Assembly: GCA_951812305.1 (NCBI GenBank)
Contig: CATOSB010000017.1
Location: 1-64,000 of the forward strand
DNA: 64,000 nt
Reading direction: 5' to 3'
Origin: an uncultured Paracoccaceae bacterium
GTDB taxonomy: Bacteria > Pseudomonadota > Alphaproteobacteria > Rhodobacterales > Rhodobacteraceae
In this document: piece by piece, positions 9,086 through 17,608 of the stretch
Layout of the letters: the number at the start of each line of letters is the position of its first letter
Position numbering within the stretch: position 1 is the stretch's first letter
Translations under genes and position numbers: made by a program
Notes under the pieces: generated by a model
Database searches by the model: none
Told to the model about the DNA's origin: nothing
The model's input: the letters and a program-made list of their open reading frames with translations, nothing else

Positions 9086-10250
9086 CCAAGGGTGCTTCAA
9101 AATGACTCAGCTATGGATTTTGGGTACCGCCTGAGGTGCTGAGGTGATTCAAGATTGGCAAAGGAGACCACCGATGCCAGCCAGGATACCGATGCGAGCC
9201 GATTTTACCGCCAATGATCTGCGCAAGCTTGCCGCAGAGAGTTCTGATGCCCGGCAGAGCCGACGGCTTTTGTCGCTTGCCGCTATCGCCGATGGCATGT
9301 CGCGTGGGGCTGCGGCCCGCATTGGCGGGATGGACCGGCAAACGCTCAGGGACTGGGTGCTCCGTTTCAACGCTGATGGTCCAGCGGGGCTGCTGGATCG
9401 GCAGCGAGGAGGCTCGCGATCCCGCCTTGACAATGCGCAACTGGATGAACTGGCGGCTCTTGTCGAGACCGGTCCTGATCCTGAAAAGGACGGTGTCGTC
9501 CGCTGGCGGCGGGTCGATTTGAAGAATGTGATCAAGGCGCGTTTTGGCGTCGACTATCACGAGCGCCATGTGGGGCAGATTCTGCACAATCTGGGCTTTT
9601 CCCACATCAGCGCACGCCCTCAGCACCCGGGGCAGGACGTGCAGGTCATTGAGGATTTCAAAAAAACTTCGGCGACAATCTGAAGGAGACGCTTCAGGGG
9701 GTGCCGCCGGACAAACCCGTCGAAATCTGGTTCCAGGACGAGATGCGTCTCGGTCAGAAGAACACCCGCGTCCGCCAGTGGGCACGCAAGGGCACACGGC
9801 CCCGCCAGCCCGCCGATCAGCGTTACCAAAATGCGTATCTTTTTGGCGCCATCTGCCCCGAACGCGGCACCGGCGCGGCGATCATGATGCCAGCAGCCGA
9901 CACCTATGCGATGCAGCGCCACCTGGAAGAAATCAGCAAAATTGTCTCCGATGGCGCCCACGCCGTCATCCTCATGGACCAAGCCGGCTGGCACACGACA
10001 TCCGCTCTGGAAATCCCGCAAAACCTGTCGCTCATGTTTCTGCCGCCCAAATCACCAGAGCTGAATCCAACCGAAAACATTTGGCAATATCTCCGCCAGA
10101 CATGGCTCGCAAACCGGACGTTCGACACATATGACGCGATTCTCGACGCGGGGTGCGAGGCCTGGAACAACCTCATCGCAAGACCGCAAACCATCACATC
10201 CATCGCAAGCCGCAACTGGGCGAAAGTCGGTCAGATTGAATAACCCTTGG
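9086..10250 (+). mobile_element. IS630-family insertion sequence, copy 1 (1165 bp)
   Basis: The element starts CCAAGGGTGCTTCAAAATGA, and its right end reversed starts CCAAGGGTTATTCAATCTGA, giving imperfect terminal inverted repeats. It is flanked by TA on both sides (9084-9085, 10251-10252), the usual IS630/Tc1 target. It encodes one transposase in two frames. The whole 1165-bp unit recurs in opposite orientation at 55395-56559 with the same encoded proteins. Here it lies between the two paralogous membrane-protein genes and seems to break neither. Confidence 0.93.
9174..10243 (+). CDS. IS630-family transposase, made by a -1 frameshift (9174-9683 and 9701-10243)
   Basis: The first frame encodes an N-terminal winged-helix region (SRGAAARIGGMDRQTLRDWV) and linker and stops at 9683. 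The second frame holds the DDE core: WFQDEMRLGQKN, ILMDQAGWH and SPELNPTENIWQYL. A run of seven A at 9660-9666 precedes the first stop. Slipping back one base there turns DFKKTSATI into DFKKNFGDNLKETLQG and continues into the second frame, giving the normal IS630 sequence. The identical arrangement in both copies argues for a programmed frameshift. Start ATG 9174 (MPARIPMRAD) is chosen; 9144 is possible. Confidence 0.88.
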
Positions 10251-10601
10251 TATAACTCGTTGGATTGTTGAAATATTACCAGGAAAATTGGCCGAAATAT
10301 TGGCGAATGCCTTGCTTTTGCCCCGAACACGATACCTTGCCTCAATTCGGCCACAATTCGCCGCAATTTTGTCATCAGCAATAGGTTCAAAACTTGTTGG
10401 GGGCATGAAAATGGGTCTGCTGACCAGAACACGACAGCCGGTGATCGACGGGTACACTCAGCGTCAGTTCAAGTCGATTGAGAGCTTCAATCTTGATGGC
10501 GTTGTCATCGCCAAAAGACGTCGCGCAAGGGGCTTCAAGCTGGAACTTCCAATCCGGCAATTCCTTTACCTGTTTCTGGCGATCTTCTCGTTCAAAATCT
10601 T

Positions 10602-10609
10602 CCTGTTTT
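10602..10609. repeat. 8-bp target duplication, left of IS66 copy 2
   Basis: CCTGTTTT, repeated directly at 12210-12217. Confidence 0.9.
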
Positions 10610-12209
10610 GTAACTCCCAAGCACCCCCCACGTTTGAGTGTTATTGTCAGTTTTATGGTGAGTCGAATTTGCCATTTTGCGCGTGTTTTTTTCTTTCTTG
10701 TCTGAATTCTGTGGCGCCGGGTTGATTTCTCTGAATCAGTGGTGGGATGGATCAGGTTGCCGCCCTTGAACAACTTCTCGCCACGGCTCTGCGTCGGATC
10801 GCTGAGCTTGAAGCTGCGTTGGCGAGCATGGCGGAAGAGATCACGGACCTGCGCCGACAGTTGGCCAAGAACAGCAGCAATAGCAGCAAGCCCCCTTCAA
10901 GTGATGGCCTGAAGAAGCCAGCCCCGCGCAGCCTGCGTGGCAAATCCGGAAAGAAAAGTGGCGGCCAAGTTGGCCACCGGGGCGACACCCTGCGCCAGAC
11001 GTCAACACCCGACTTTGTCGAACGGCATGAGGCGACGCATTGCAGCGCCTGTCAGAGCGCCCTGACGGCGGAGATGGTGAAAGGGATCGAGAAGCGTCAG
11101 GTGTTCGACTTGCCTGCGCCACGCCTGGAGGTCACCGAGCATCAGGCGGCGGTTTATTGTTGCGACCATTGTCGAGCCACGACGACGGCTGGCTTTCCCG
11201 ATGGCGTGGCCGCGCATGTGCAATATGGCACGCGCATGCGGGCAGTGGCGGTCTATTGCAATGTTCAGCAGCTGATACCCGAGGATCGGGTCTGCCAGCT
11301 TATGCGCGACCTGTTTGGGGCCACCAGCTTGTGCGCGGCCAGCGTGACCAACTGGACGCGCGGCGCGGCAAATAAGATGGGTGTCGTGGTTGAACACATT
11401 CTCGCCCGGCTTGCCGAAGGCGGCGTTCGGCATCTGGACGAGACCGGACTTCGTGTTGCCGGCAAGCTGCACTGGCTGCACACGATCTGCGATACCGCCT
11501 TCACCCATTACCGCATCAGCGCCAAACGCGGTGCTGTTCCAACCTTCCTGACCGGCGGGACGATCATTCATGATCACTGGAAACCCTACTACGCCCATAT
11601 GAGCGGAGTGGACGCCCACGCCCTCTGCGGGGCGCATCACTTGCGCGAACTCAAGGCCATCGAAGAGATCGAAAAAGAGCCTTGGGCGACGGAGATGAGC
11701 GCAGTGCTTCATAGCGCCAATCAGCTCAGATGCGCGGCTCAGGATCAAGGCGAGACCGAACTCCCGGAACTGGTTCGCCAGGGTATAGTCACCAGATACA
11801 TGGCGATCCTCGCCAAGGGGCTCGCCTTCCACGAACGCCGGCCCCCGCTGGCCAAAAGCCCCGGCACCCGCGGCCGAAAAGCCAGGCGGCCAGGCCACAA
11901 CCTGCTCCTCCGCCTGCGTGACTACCGCGATGACGTTTTGCGATTCATCGCCGACTTCGCGGTCCCATTCACAAACAATCAGGCCGAACAGGACCTGCGC
12001 ATGATGAAGCTGCGCATGAAAATCTCGGGCACCTTCCGCACCCTCGAGGGCGCGCGGGTCTTCGCCGACATCAGGTCCGTCATCTCGACGGCCAGAAAAC
12101 ACCGGTTCAACATCCTGGAAATCCTGACCCTGTCACCACCTCAGATCATCGCACGGCTCTGACGGAACAAAACCCCGCAACCCTATCGGACAGGGTGCTT
12201 GGGAGTTAC
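10610..12209 (+). mobile_element. IS66-family insertion sequence, copy 2 (1600 bp)
   Basis: It has the same 17-bp terminal repeats and length as the copy at 382-1981 but the opposite orientation, and is flanked by its own 8-bp duplication CCTGTTTT. It splits the small membrane-protein gene in frame. Because each copy keeps its own matched duplication, the two are independent insertions and the 8.6-kb interval between them has not been left in an inverted state by recombination between them. Confidence 0.95.
10747..12162 (+). CDS. tnpC: IS66-family transposase (TnpC type)
   Basis: This 471-aa protein is identical to the transposase of IS66 copy 1 except for Arg instead of Gln in the HERRPPL stretch. 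All DDE and cysteine motifs described for copy 1 are present and there is no frame damage. It reads rightward, in the same direction as the gene it interrupts. Confidence 0.95.
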   Translation: MDQVAALEQLLATALRRIAELEAALASMAEEITDLRRQLAKNSSNSSKPPSSDGLKKPAPRSLRGKSGKKSGGQVGHRGDTLRQTSTPDFVERHEATHCSACQSALTAEMVKGIEKRQVFDLPAPRLEVTEHQAAVYCCDHCRATTTAGFPDGVAAHVQYGTRMRAVAVYCNVQQLIPEDRVCQLMRDLFGATSLCAASVTNWTRGAANKMGVVVEHILARLAEGGVRHLDETGLRVAGKLHWLHTICDTAFTHYRISAKRGAVPTFLTGGTIIHDHWKPYYAHMSGVDAHALCGAHHLRELKAIEEIEKEPWATEMSAVLHSANQLRCAAQDQGETELPELVRQGIVTRYMAILAKGLAFHERRPPLAKSPGTRGRKARRPGHNLLLRLRDYRDDVLRFIADFAVPFTNNQAEQDLRMMKLRMKISGTFRTLEGARVFADIRSVISTARKHRFNILEILTLSPPQIIARL

Positions 12210-12217
12210 CCTGTTTT
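12210..12217. repeat. 8-bp target duplication, right of IS66 copy 2
   Basis: Second copy of CCTGTTTT (first at 10602-10609). Confidence 0.9.
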
Positions 12218-12367
12218 TTGATATGGGCGCGGCCGCCTATACGGCGAAGATTGAACAGTTTGCCGCCGGAGACGAAGTGCAGCAGCTGCTCGCCAAATCC
12301 ATGACGCTGGATCCGGTGTCTCAATGGCTGGTGGACGGGCTGCGCAGCGGCAGCTGGTAATAGAAAA

Positions 12368-12395
12368 GGCCGCTGCGCTTAAATGCGCAACGGCC
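12368..12395. terminator. Hairpin between convergent genes, possible terminator
   Basis: The stem GGCCG-C-TGCGC / GCGCA-A-CGGCC has one internal mismatch and a TTAAAT loop. It directly follows the stop of the split membrane-protein gene and faces the 3' end of the DUF1127 gene. There is no clear T run, so it could be a weak or bidirectional terminator. Confidence 0.5.
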
Positions 12396-12421
12396 GAGAT
12401 TCGCAATTCCGTGATTTGGGG

Positions 12422-12625
12422 TTAACGGCTGAAGTCGTCGATGTCCCCACGCAGAATGCCGATATCTTCCAGCTCGTGATCTGAAAGTTGCGCAAGTGCC
12501 TTACGGGTCGCGCGTGTGTCGTTCCAGTTCTTCAGGTTGCTGAACAGAACAGCAATCGGAGTTGTAAGCCGCGCACCAATATTATGTGTGGCAACCACGG
12601 GGCGCATTTGGTCATAAGAAGCCAT
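12422..12625 (-). CDS. DUF1127 small protein
   Basis: This 67-aa protein has the DUF1127 (YjiS-like) signature in its C-terminal half: NLKNWNDTRATRKALAQLSDHELEDIGILRGDI. Members of this family are abundant in alphaproteobacteria, and several are linked to RNA turnover and nutrient-stress responses. The specific role here is unknown. It starts at ATG 12625 and is divergent from ruvC across a roughly 300-bp spacer. Confidence 0.88.
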   Translation of the reverse strand: MASYDQMRPVVATHNIGARLTTPIAVLFSNLKNWNDTRATRKALAQLSDHELEDIGILRGDIDDFSR

Positions 12626-12933
12626 AGCGATTGTCCTTTACTAGGGATTTCAGTTGCGGCGCGTTTCTGCGTCGTGAATCGCATCTACGCCTGAAAATGT
12701 GTTCCGACAACGCATGATTTTTGCATATCCCCCATGCAAGTTTTGCATAAGTGCAGGATGTACATAACGCGTTGTTATTAATGCCATAATCTTGCCACAG
12801 AATCTGTCGCAAATAGGATATTCCGCGTCGAAAATCGCCTGTTTGCGACATACATGACCCAAGCTTTCGCTTGGCGGATGTTCGCGTTTCGTGCTATGGC
12901 GCGAACAACGAAAAGAACGAGCAGGGCAGCAAC
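12626..12933. other. Intergenic spacer between DUF1127 gene and ruvC
   Basis: AT-rich spacer with no credible gene. It holds repeated TTGCAT/ATGCAA words around 12717-12748, including an inverted pair TTGCAT...ATGCAA, which could be regulatory. I cannot place promoters confidently. Confidence 0.4.
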
Positions 12934-13440
12934 ATGCGTGTGATCGGGATCGACCCCGGCCTTCGCACCCTCGGTTGGGGGGTGATCGAGGTTTCGGGCT
13001 CGCGAATCGCGCATGTCGGGAACGGCCATTGCAAATCCGCCGGCAATGATCTTGCAGCGCGGCTGTTGACGCTTTTTGAGCAGCTGACGGACGTGGTCGC
13101 GCGTTTCACGCCAGAGACGGCGGCAGTTGAGCAGACTTTCGTCAATAAGGATGGCGCGGGAACACTGAAACTCGGTCAGGCGCGGGGCATTGCCATGCTG
13201 GTTCCGGCACAGGCGGGGCTATCGGTGGCCGAATACGCACCAAATACGGTGAAGAAGACAGTTGTAGGGGTCGGTCACGCAGACAAACGTCAGGTTGACC
13301 ATATGGTGCGCCTGCAATTGCCGGGATGCGAGATTGCTGGGCCGGATGCGGCAGATGCTTTAGCGATTGCGCTTTGCCATGCGCATCACGCACGATCGTC
13401 GGGCCGGCTGGCAGCAGCGCTTGCAAAGGGCGCGGCATGA
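12934..13440 (+). CDS. ruvC: Crossover junction endodeoxyribonuclease RuvC
   Basis: RuvC cuts Holliday junctions symmetrically in the RuvABC complex. The 168-aa protein has Asp7 in the start motif MRVIGIDPGLRTLGWG, the Glu of AAVEQTFVNK, and the C-terminal acidic pair in GPDAADALAIALCHAH, completing the metal-binding site. ATG 12934 is chosen because residue 1 then begins the conserved beta strand. The stop overlaps the ruvA start (ATGA). Confidence 0.97.
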   Translation: MRVIGIDPGLRTLGWGVIEVSGSRIAHVGNGHCKSAGNDLAARLLTLFEQLTDVVARFTPETAAVEQTFVNKDGAGTLKLGQARGIAMLVPAQAGLSVAEYAPNTVKKTVVGVGHADKRQVDHMVRLQLPGCEIAGPDAADALAIALCHAHHARSSGRLAAALAKGAA

Positions 13441-14105
13441 TCGGGCGGATCGCGGGTAGGCTGGACTACCGCGGCGCTGATCATGTGCTGATCGATGTTG
13501 GCGGTGTGGGTTATGTTGTTTACGTCTCGGACCGCACGCTTGCGTCTTTGCCGGGTCCGGGAGAGGCTGTAGCGCTTTATACTGATCTGATCGTGCGCGA
13601 AGACCTGTTACAGCTATTCGGGTTCCTCACGTTGATCGAAAAAGAATGGCACCGCTTGTTATTGTCAGTGCAGGGCGTCGGTGCCAAGGCCGCGATGGCG
13701 ATCATGGGAACATTGGGGCCCGACGGCGTTTCTCGGGCACTTGCCATTGGCGACTGGGCGGCGATCAAGGCCGCCCCCGGGATCGGCCCGAAAATCGCGC
13801 AGAGGGTCGTAAACGAATTGAATGACAAGGCTCCGACAGTCATGGCGATGGGGGCAGCCACCGTCTCTGGCGCCGGGCCAGCCGAAGTTCTGATCGAACC
13901 CGACACGCGCCCGGCGCGGGGTGATGTTTCGCCCGGTCGCACGGATGGAAACGCAGCAGCTCAGGCAGAGGCGCTGAGTGCACTGTCCAATCTCGGCTAT
14001 GGTCCATCCGAAGCTGCGCAGGCAGTGGCAGAAGCGATGGAGCCGGGTATGGGCACGTCGGAGGTCATTCGCGCAGCGCTGAAATTGTTGGCGCCGAAAG
14101 GGTAA
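13437..14105 (+). CDS. ruvA: Holliday junction branch migration protein RuvA
   Basis: RuvA binds Holliday junctions as a tetramer and loads RuvB. The 222-aa protein has an OB-fold N-terminal domain (MIGRIAGRLDYRG...), a helix-hairpin-helix region (LLSVQGVGAKAAMAIM and APGIGPKIAQRVV), a variable acidic linker, and the C-terminal RuvB-binding domain (ALSNLGYGPSEAAQAV). It overlaps ruvC by four bases and is followed after 3 bp by ruvB. Confidence 0.96.
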   Translation: MIGRIAGRLDYRGADHVLIDVGGVGYVVYVSDRTLASLPGPGEAVALYTDLIVREDLLQLFGFLTLIEKEWHRLLLSVQGVGAKAAMAIMGTLGPDGVSRALAIGDWAAIKAAPGIGPKIAQRVVNELNDKAPTVMAMGAATVSGAGPAEVLIEPDTRPARGDVSPGRTDGNAAAQAEALSALSNLGYGPSEAAQAVAEAMEPGMGTSEVIRAALKLLAPKG

Positions 14106-14108
14106 GGC

Positions 14109-15131
14109 ATGGAATCCGATCCAACCCTGCGCCCGGAAAGCCGGCCTGAAGACATGGACCGTGCGCTGCGGCCACAAACGCTTGATGCGTTTATCGGGCA
14201 GGCAGAAGCGCGCAGCAATTTGCGGGTGTTCATTGAAAGCGCCAAGAAGCGCGGCGAGGCATTGGACCACGCGCTATTCCACGGGCCACCGGGGTTGGGA
14301 AAGACCACACTGGCGCAGATCATTGCCCGCGAATTGGGCGTGAATTTCCGCATGACGTCTGGCCCGGTTCTGGCAAAGGCGGGGGATTTGGCGGCAATCC
14401 TGACCAATCTTGAGGCGCGGGATGTTCTGTTCATCGATGAAATCCACCGGTTAAATCCCGTCGTGGAGGAGGTGCTTTATCCTGCTTTGGAGGATTTTGA
14501 GCTTGATCTGGTGATTGGCGAAGGCCCTGCCGCCCGGACGGTCCGGATCGAGTTGCAGCCCTTTACACTGGTCGGGGCGACCACGCGTCTTGGGCTTTTG
14601 ACGACGCCCCTTCGGGATCGTTTCGGGATCCCGACGCGGCTGCAATTCTATACAGTCGAGGAACTTCGCGAGATCGTCGCGCGCGGCGCGCGGCTGCTGG
14701 ATGTTGCTGCCGATGACGGCGGTATTCAGGAAATTGCCAAACGTGCCCGCGGCACCCCTCGGATCGCCGGTCGGCTTTTGCGCCGCGTGGTGGATTTTGC
14801 GGTGGTCGAGGGCGACGGGCATTTGACGCAAGCCGTGGCGGACGATGCCTTGACGCGGTTGGGTGTTGATCACCTGGGACTTGACGGAGCAGACCGACGA
14901 TATCTGTCAATGATCGCCGAGAATTTTGCTGGCGGGCCGGTGGGTGTGGAGACGATGTCGGCGGCCTTATCGGAGTCGCGAGATGCACTTGAAGAAGTGA
15001 TTGAACCTTTCCTGCTGCAGCAAGGACTGATCCAGCGCACGCCGCGTGGGCGGATGCTGGCGGCGAAAGCCTGGGCCCATCTGGGGTTGGATCCGCCGAA
15101 ATCGCCGGGGCAAAGCGAACTTTTCAAGTGA
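14109..15131 (+). CDS. ruvB: Holliday junction ATP-dependent helicase RuvB
   Basis: Hexameric AAA+ motor of branch migration. The 340-aa protein has Walker A GPPGLGKT (59-66), Walker B FIDEIH (about 108-113), sensor region GATTRLGLLTTPLRDRFG, arginine finger region GTPRIAGRLLRRVVDFA, and a C-terminal winged helix ending in GRMLAAKAWAHLGL. The length is normal. It is the last gene of the ruvCAB operon. Confidence 0.97.
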   Translation: MESDPTLRPESRPEDMDRALRPQTLDAFIGQAEARSNLRVFIESAKKRGEALDHALFHGPPGLGKTTLAQIIARELGVNFRMTSGPVLAKAGDLAAILTNLEARDVLFIDEIHRLNPVVEEVLYPALEDFELDLVIGEGPAARTVRIELQPFTLVGATTRLGLLTTPLRDRFGIPTRLQFYTVEELREIVARGARLLDVAADDGGIQEIAKRARGTPRIAGRLLRRVVDFAVVEGDGHLTQAVADDALTRLGVDHLGLDGADRRYLSMIAENFAGGPVGVETMSAALSESRDALEEVIEPFLLQQGLIQRTPRGRMLAAKAWAHLGLDPPKSPGQSELFK

Positions 15132-15291
15132 GCCGCCGCTGTTAAATCGAGTGCTTCCGCACGCTCTTTTTTCGCTTTTGTCAGTGTGACGTATAAATTT
15201 GGCTTCGAGTCGGTGGCAGGCGTTGGGATTGCATATTTTTCGACGAGAGGAAATGGGATAGGTGTGACCCGGCACAAAGATGTGGGTTGCG

Positions 15292-15927
15292 ATGGATCAA
15301 AGTGAAATAGAGCGGTGCTTTACCGGCACGGACGGGATCTATCGCTTCGCGCGTTGGGGGCGGCCGATTGCGCCGGTGGTCTTTGGTGTGGACGACGCGA
15401 CGCTTTCGGTCGTGAAAGGCGCGCTGGAGGCGGTGGTGACGCTGGCAGGTCATGAATTAACCGAGACCGATCCGGAGCTTGGTACGAACCTGATAGCGTT
15501 TTTCTTTTGCGACTGGAAAGAGTTGTCGGATGTGCCTGATCTCGACAAGCTGATCCCGGATCTGGGGCCGTTGGTGGCGCGGCTTGCCGCGGAGGAAGCG
15601 GAAAGGTACCGCGCGTTTCGCTTTGATGACCAGGGCGGCATTCAGGCGGCGTTTGTGTTCTTGCGCGTTGGCGGTGGGCTCGCGAAATTGCCAGCTGAGG
15701 TGCTGGCGTTGGATGAGATGGTACGGGTGATGTTGTTGTGGTCGGACCGGGCCTTTGCCGAAGTCTCGCCATTGGCGGTTGCCAGTGGACAGACCGTGTT
15801 GCGCCCTGAAATCGGCGACCTGATCCGCGCGGCATACGATCCGGTCATGCCCGTAGCAACTGGCGATGCGAGCCATGCATTGAGGTTAATGGCGCGGATG
15901 GGAATGTGGCATGAACCACGAGTTTAG
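15292..15927 (+). CDS. Conserved hypothetical protein between ruvB and ybgC
   Basis: Soluble protein of about 211 aa with no signal peptide or membrane segment. It has a mixed alpha/beta look with conserved-looking blocks IAFFFCDWKELSDVPDLDKLIPDLGPLV and FRFDDQGGIQAAFVFLRVGG. I do not recognise a family. Start ATG 15292 (MDQSEIERC) is preferred, but ATG 15280 is in the same frame and the ribosome-binding site is weak for both. Its stop overlaps the ybgC start region, so it is probably the first gene of the ybgC-tol operon. Confidence 0.7.
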   Translation: MDQSEIERCFTGTDGIYRFARWGRPIAPVVFGVDDATLSVVKGALEAVVTLAGHELTETDPELGTNLIAFFFCDWKELSDVPDLDKLIPDLGPLVARLAAEEAERYRAFRFDDQGGIQAAFVFLRVGGGLAKLPAEVLALDEMVRVMLLWSDRAFAEVSPLAVASGQTVLRPEIGDLIRAAYDPVMPVATGDASHALRLMARMGMWHEPRV

Positions 15928-17083
15928 ATTGCGTGTTTATTACGAAGACACAGATTTGGCAGGCATCGTCTATTACGCCAATTACCTGAAGTTTATCGAG
16001 CGGGCGCGCACGGAATTTGTGCGCGAACTTGGAGTGGATCAGGCCCGGACAAAGGCAGTCGACAAGGTTGTGTTTGCGGTTCGCCGGGTTGAAGCGGATT
16101 TCATTGAACCCGCCAGATTTGATGATGAATTGACTGTGACCACGACGCCCTTGAAAGTCACCGGAGCGCGAATTCTGTTGCGACAAAGTGTGTCGCGCGG
16201 GGAGGCACTGCTATTTGAGGCCATCGTCACGTTGGTCTCGTTGACGGATGCTGGCAAGCCCGCGCGCATTCCGGCGAAACTTCGCCGATCTTTGGCGCTC
16301 ACGTCCAGTTCGGGCCAAACGGGTCGGTTTTCTTGGCATTTCCCCGTTCATTCGGCTAAAGATGCGGCCAGAATGAGCCCAAAACAACTTGGGCCGAGTG
16401 AGAGAGCAGGACCTATGGAAGGCGACTTTTCATTTTTCGCGCTGTTTTGGCGTGCTTCATTTGTTGTTCAGATCGTGATGGTCATATTGCTGATCGCTTC
16501 GTTCTGGGCTTGGTCGATCATTGTCACGAAACTGTTGGCATATCGCAACGCGCGGTCAGAATCGACGGTGTTCGATCAGGCGTTTTGGTCGGGTGAGCCA
16601 TTGGATGAGTTGTATCAGGAAATCGGCGAAGTGCCCGAGGGGGCATCCGAAAAAATATTTGCCGCCGGTATGCTGGAATGGCGACGAAGTCACAAACAGG
16701 ACGGAGCGCTTATCGCCGGGGCACAGGCACGAATTGATCGCTCGATGGATGTCGCTATCGCCAAGGAAGCGGAAGATCTGAACAAGGGGTTATCGTTCTT
16801 GGCGACCGTTGGGTCGACGGCACCATTTGTGGGGTTGTTCGGCACGGTCTGGGGTATCATGCGGTCCTTCATCGAGATTGCCGCACAGGAATCAACCAAC
16901 CTTGCCGTCGTTGCGCCGGGGATTGCAGAGGCATTGCTGGCCACCGGGCTAGGATTGCTGGCAGCGATTCCTGCAGTGATTTTCTACAACAAGCTGTCGG
17001 CGGATAGTGATCGGATCGTGGCCGGCTATGAGGCGTTTGCCGATGAATTCGCGACCATCTTGTCACGTCAGTTGGACAGCTGA
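15911..17083 (+). CDS. ybgC: Acyl-CoA thioesterase YbgC, open in frame into TolQ
   Basis: YbgC is a hot-dog-fold thioesterase that starts the tol-pal operon. The first 130 or so residues carry the signature YYEDTDLAGIVYYANYLKFIERARTEF with its catalytic Asp, and the beta-sheet end LVSLTDAGKPARIPAKLRRS. No stop follows. The frame continues through about 38 low-complexity residues that look like translated spacer, and then through the whole of TolQ, giving a 390-codon open frame. Normally YbgC stops here. TolQ has its own start at 16415 with an AGGA ribosome-binding site. Whether a fused protein is made cannot be told from sequence. Confidence 0.8.
   Translation: MNHEFRLRVYYEDTDLAGIVYYANYLKFIERARTEFVRELGVDQARTKAVDKVVFAVRRVEADFIEPARFDDELTVTTTPLKVTGARILLRQSVSRGEALLFEAIVTLVSLTDAGKPARIPAKLRRSLALTSSSGQTGRFSWHFPVHSAKDAARMSPKQLGPSERAGPMEGDFSFFALFWRASFVVQIVMVILLIASFWAWSIIVTKLLAYRNARSESTVFDQAFWSGEPLDELYQEIGEVPEGASEKIFAAGMLEWRRSHKQDGALIAGAQARIDRSMDVAIAKEAEDLNKGLSFLATVGSTAPFVGLFGTVWGIMRSFIEIAAQESTNLAVVAPGIAEALLATGLGLLAAIPAVIFYNKLSADSDRIVAGYEAFADEFATILSRQLDS
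16415..17083 (+). CDS. tolQ: Tol-Pal system proton channel subunit TolQ
   Basis: TolQ with TolR forms the proton-driven motor that energises TolA in outer-membrane constriction and integrity. The 222-aa protein has three membrane segments: about 12-35 (SFVVQIVMVILLIASFWAWS), then two in the C-terminal half (FLATVGSTAPFVGLFGTVWGIM and ALLATGLGLLAAIPAVIFYN). The TolQ/ExbB signature lies in GLFGTVWGIM. ATG 16415 (MEGDFSFFALFW) follows AGGACCT and gives the family's usual length, so it is the likely start despite the upstream open frame. Confidence 0.94.
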   Translation: MEGDFSFFALFWRASFVVQIVMVILLIASFWAWSIIVTKLLAYRNARSESTVFDQAFWSGEPLDELYQEIGEVPEGASEKIFAAGMLEWRRSHKQDGALIAGAQARIDRSMDVAIAKEAEDLNKGLSFLATVGSTAPFVGLFGTVWGIMRSFIEIAAQESTNLAVVAPGIAEALLATGLGLLAAIPAVIFYNKLSADSDRIVAGYEAFADEFATILSRQLDS

Positions 17084-17086
17084 GCC

Positions 17087-17563
17087 ATGGGCGCAGCGGT
17101 TCAGGCATCGGGCGAAGATGGCAAGAGACGCGGGCGTCGCCGCGGCAAGTATCGCGCAATGGGCGAGATCAACGTCACGCCCTTTGTCGACGTGATGCTG
17201 GTGTTGCTGATCATTTTTATGGTGTCGGCACCGCTTTTGACCGTGGGCGTGCCGGTGAATCTGCCGGAGACGGCGGCAGAGGCGTTGCCGGTGGAAAATG
17301 AAGAGCCGCTGACCGTGACGGTGACGGCGGAAGGCGCGATTATGATTCAGACCACCGAAACGCCACCGGACGAACTGATCGCCAAGCTGACGGCGATTGC
17401 GTCGGAGCGATCAAGTGACAAGTTATTCTTACGTGCAGACGGGTCGATCCCATACGAACGCGTGATGCAGGTCATGGGCGCGTTGAACGCAGGAGGGTTC
17501 AGCAATATTGGGCTGGTGACAGACTCAGGCGGGCCGACCTTTGACGGGGCCGACGGCGGATAG
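17087..17563 (+). CDS. tolR: Tol-Pal system protein TolR
   Basis: Partner of TolQ in the inner-membrane motor. The 158-aa protein has a basic N-terminus (GKRRGRRRGKYRAMGEINVTPF), a single membrane helix (FVDVMLVLLIIFMVSAPLL) containing the conserved Asp of the proton path, and a periplasmic ExbD-like domain ending with VMGALNAGGFSNIGLVTD. It lies three bases after tolQ. Confidence 0.95.
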   Translation: MGAAVQASGEDGKRRGRRRGKYRAMGEINVTPFVDVMLVLLIIFMVSAPLLTVGVPVNLPETAAEALPVENEEPLTVTVTAEGAIMIQTTETPPDELIAKLTAIASERSSDKLFLRADGSIPYERVMQVMGALNAGGFSNIGLVTDSGGPTFDGADGG

Positions 17564-17608
17564 GGCGCGCGTGGTTCGGAGCATTTCCAGATTGCATGAG
17601 GCGCCGGT

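Larger units (their letters stand above)
10405..12360 (+). pseudogene. Small membrane-protein gene split by IS66 (10405-10609 and 12218-12360)
   Basis: Deleting the IS66 copy and one CCTGTTTT repeat restores a 115-codon frame. It starts MKMGLLTRTRQPVIDGYTQR, has a membrane segment (LYLFLAIFSFKIFLFFDMG), and ends GLRSGSW at the TAA 12358-12360. The central and C-terminal parts resemble the neighbour at 8687-8941. The N-terminal 55 residues are basic and absent there. The frame is exact across the junction, so only the insertion broke the gene. About 150 bp of AT-richer spacer (10253-10404) upstream shows no other gene. Confidence 0.8.
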
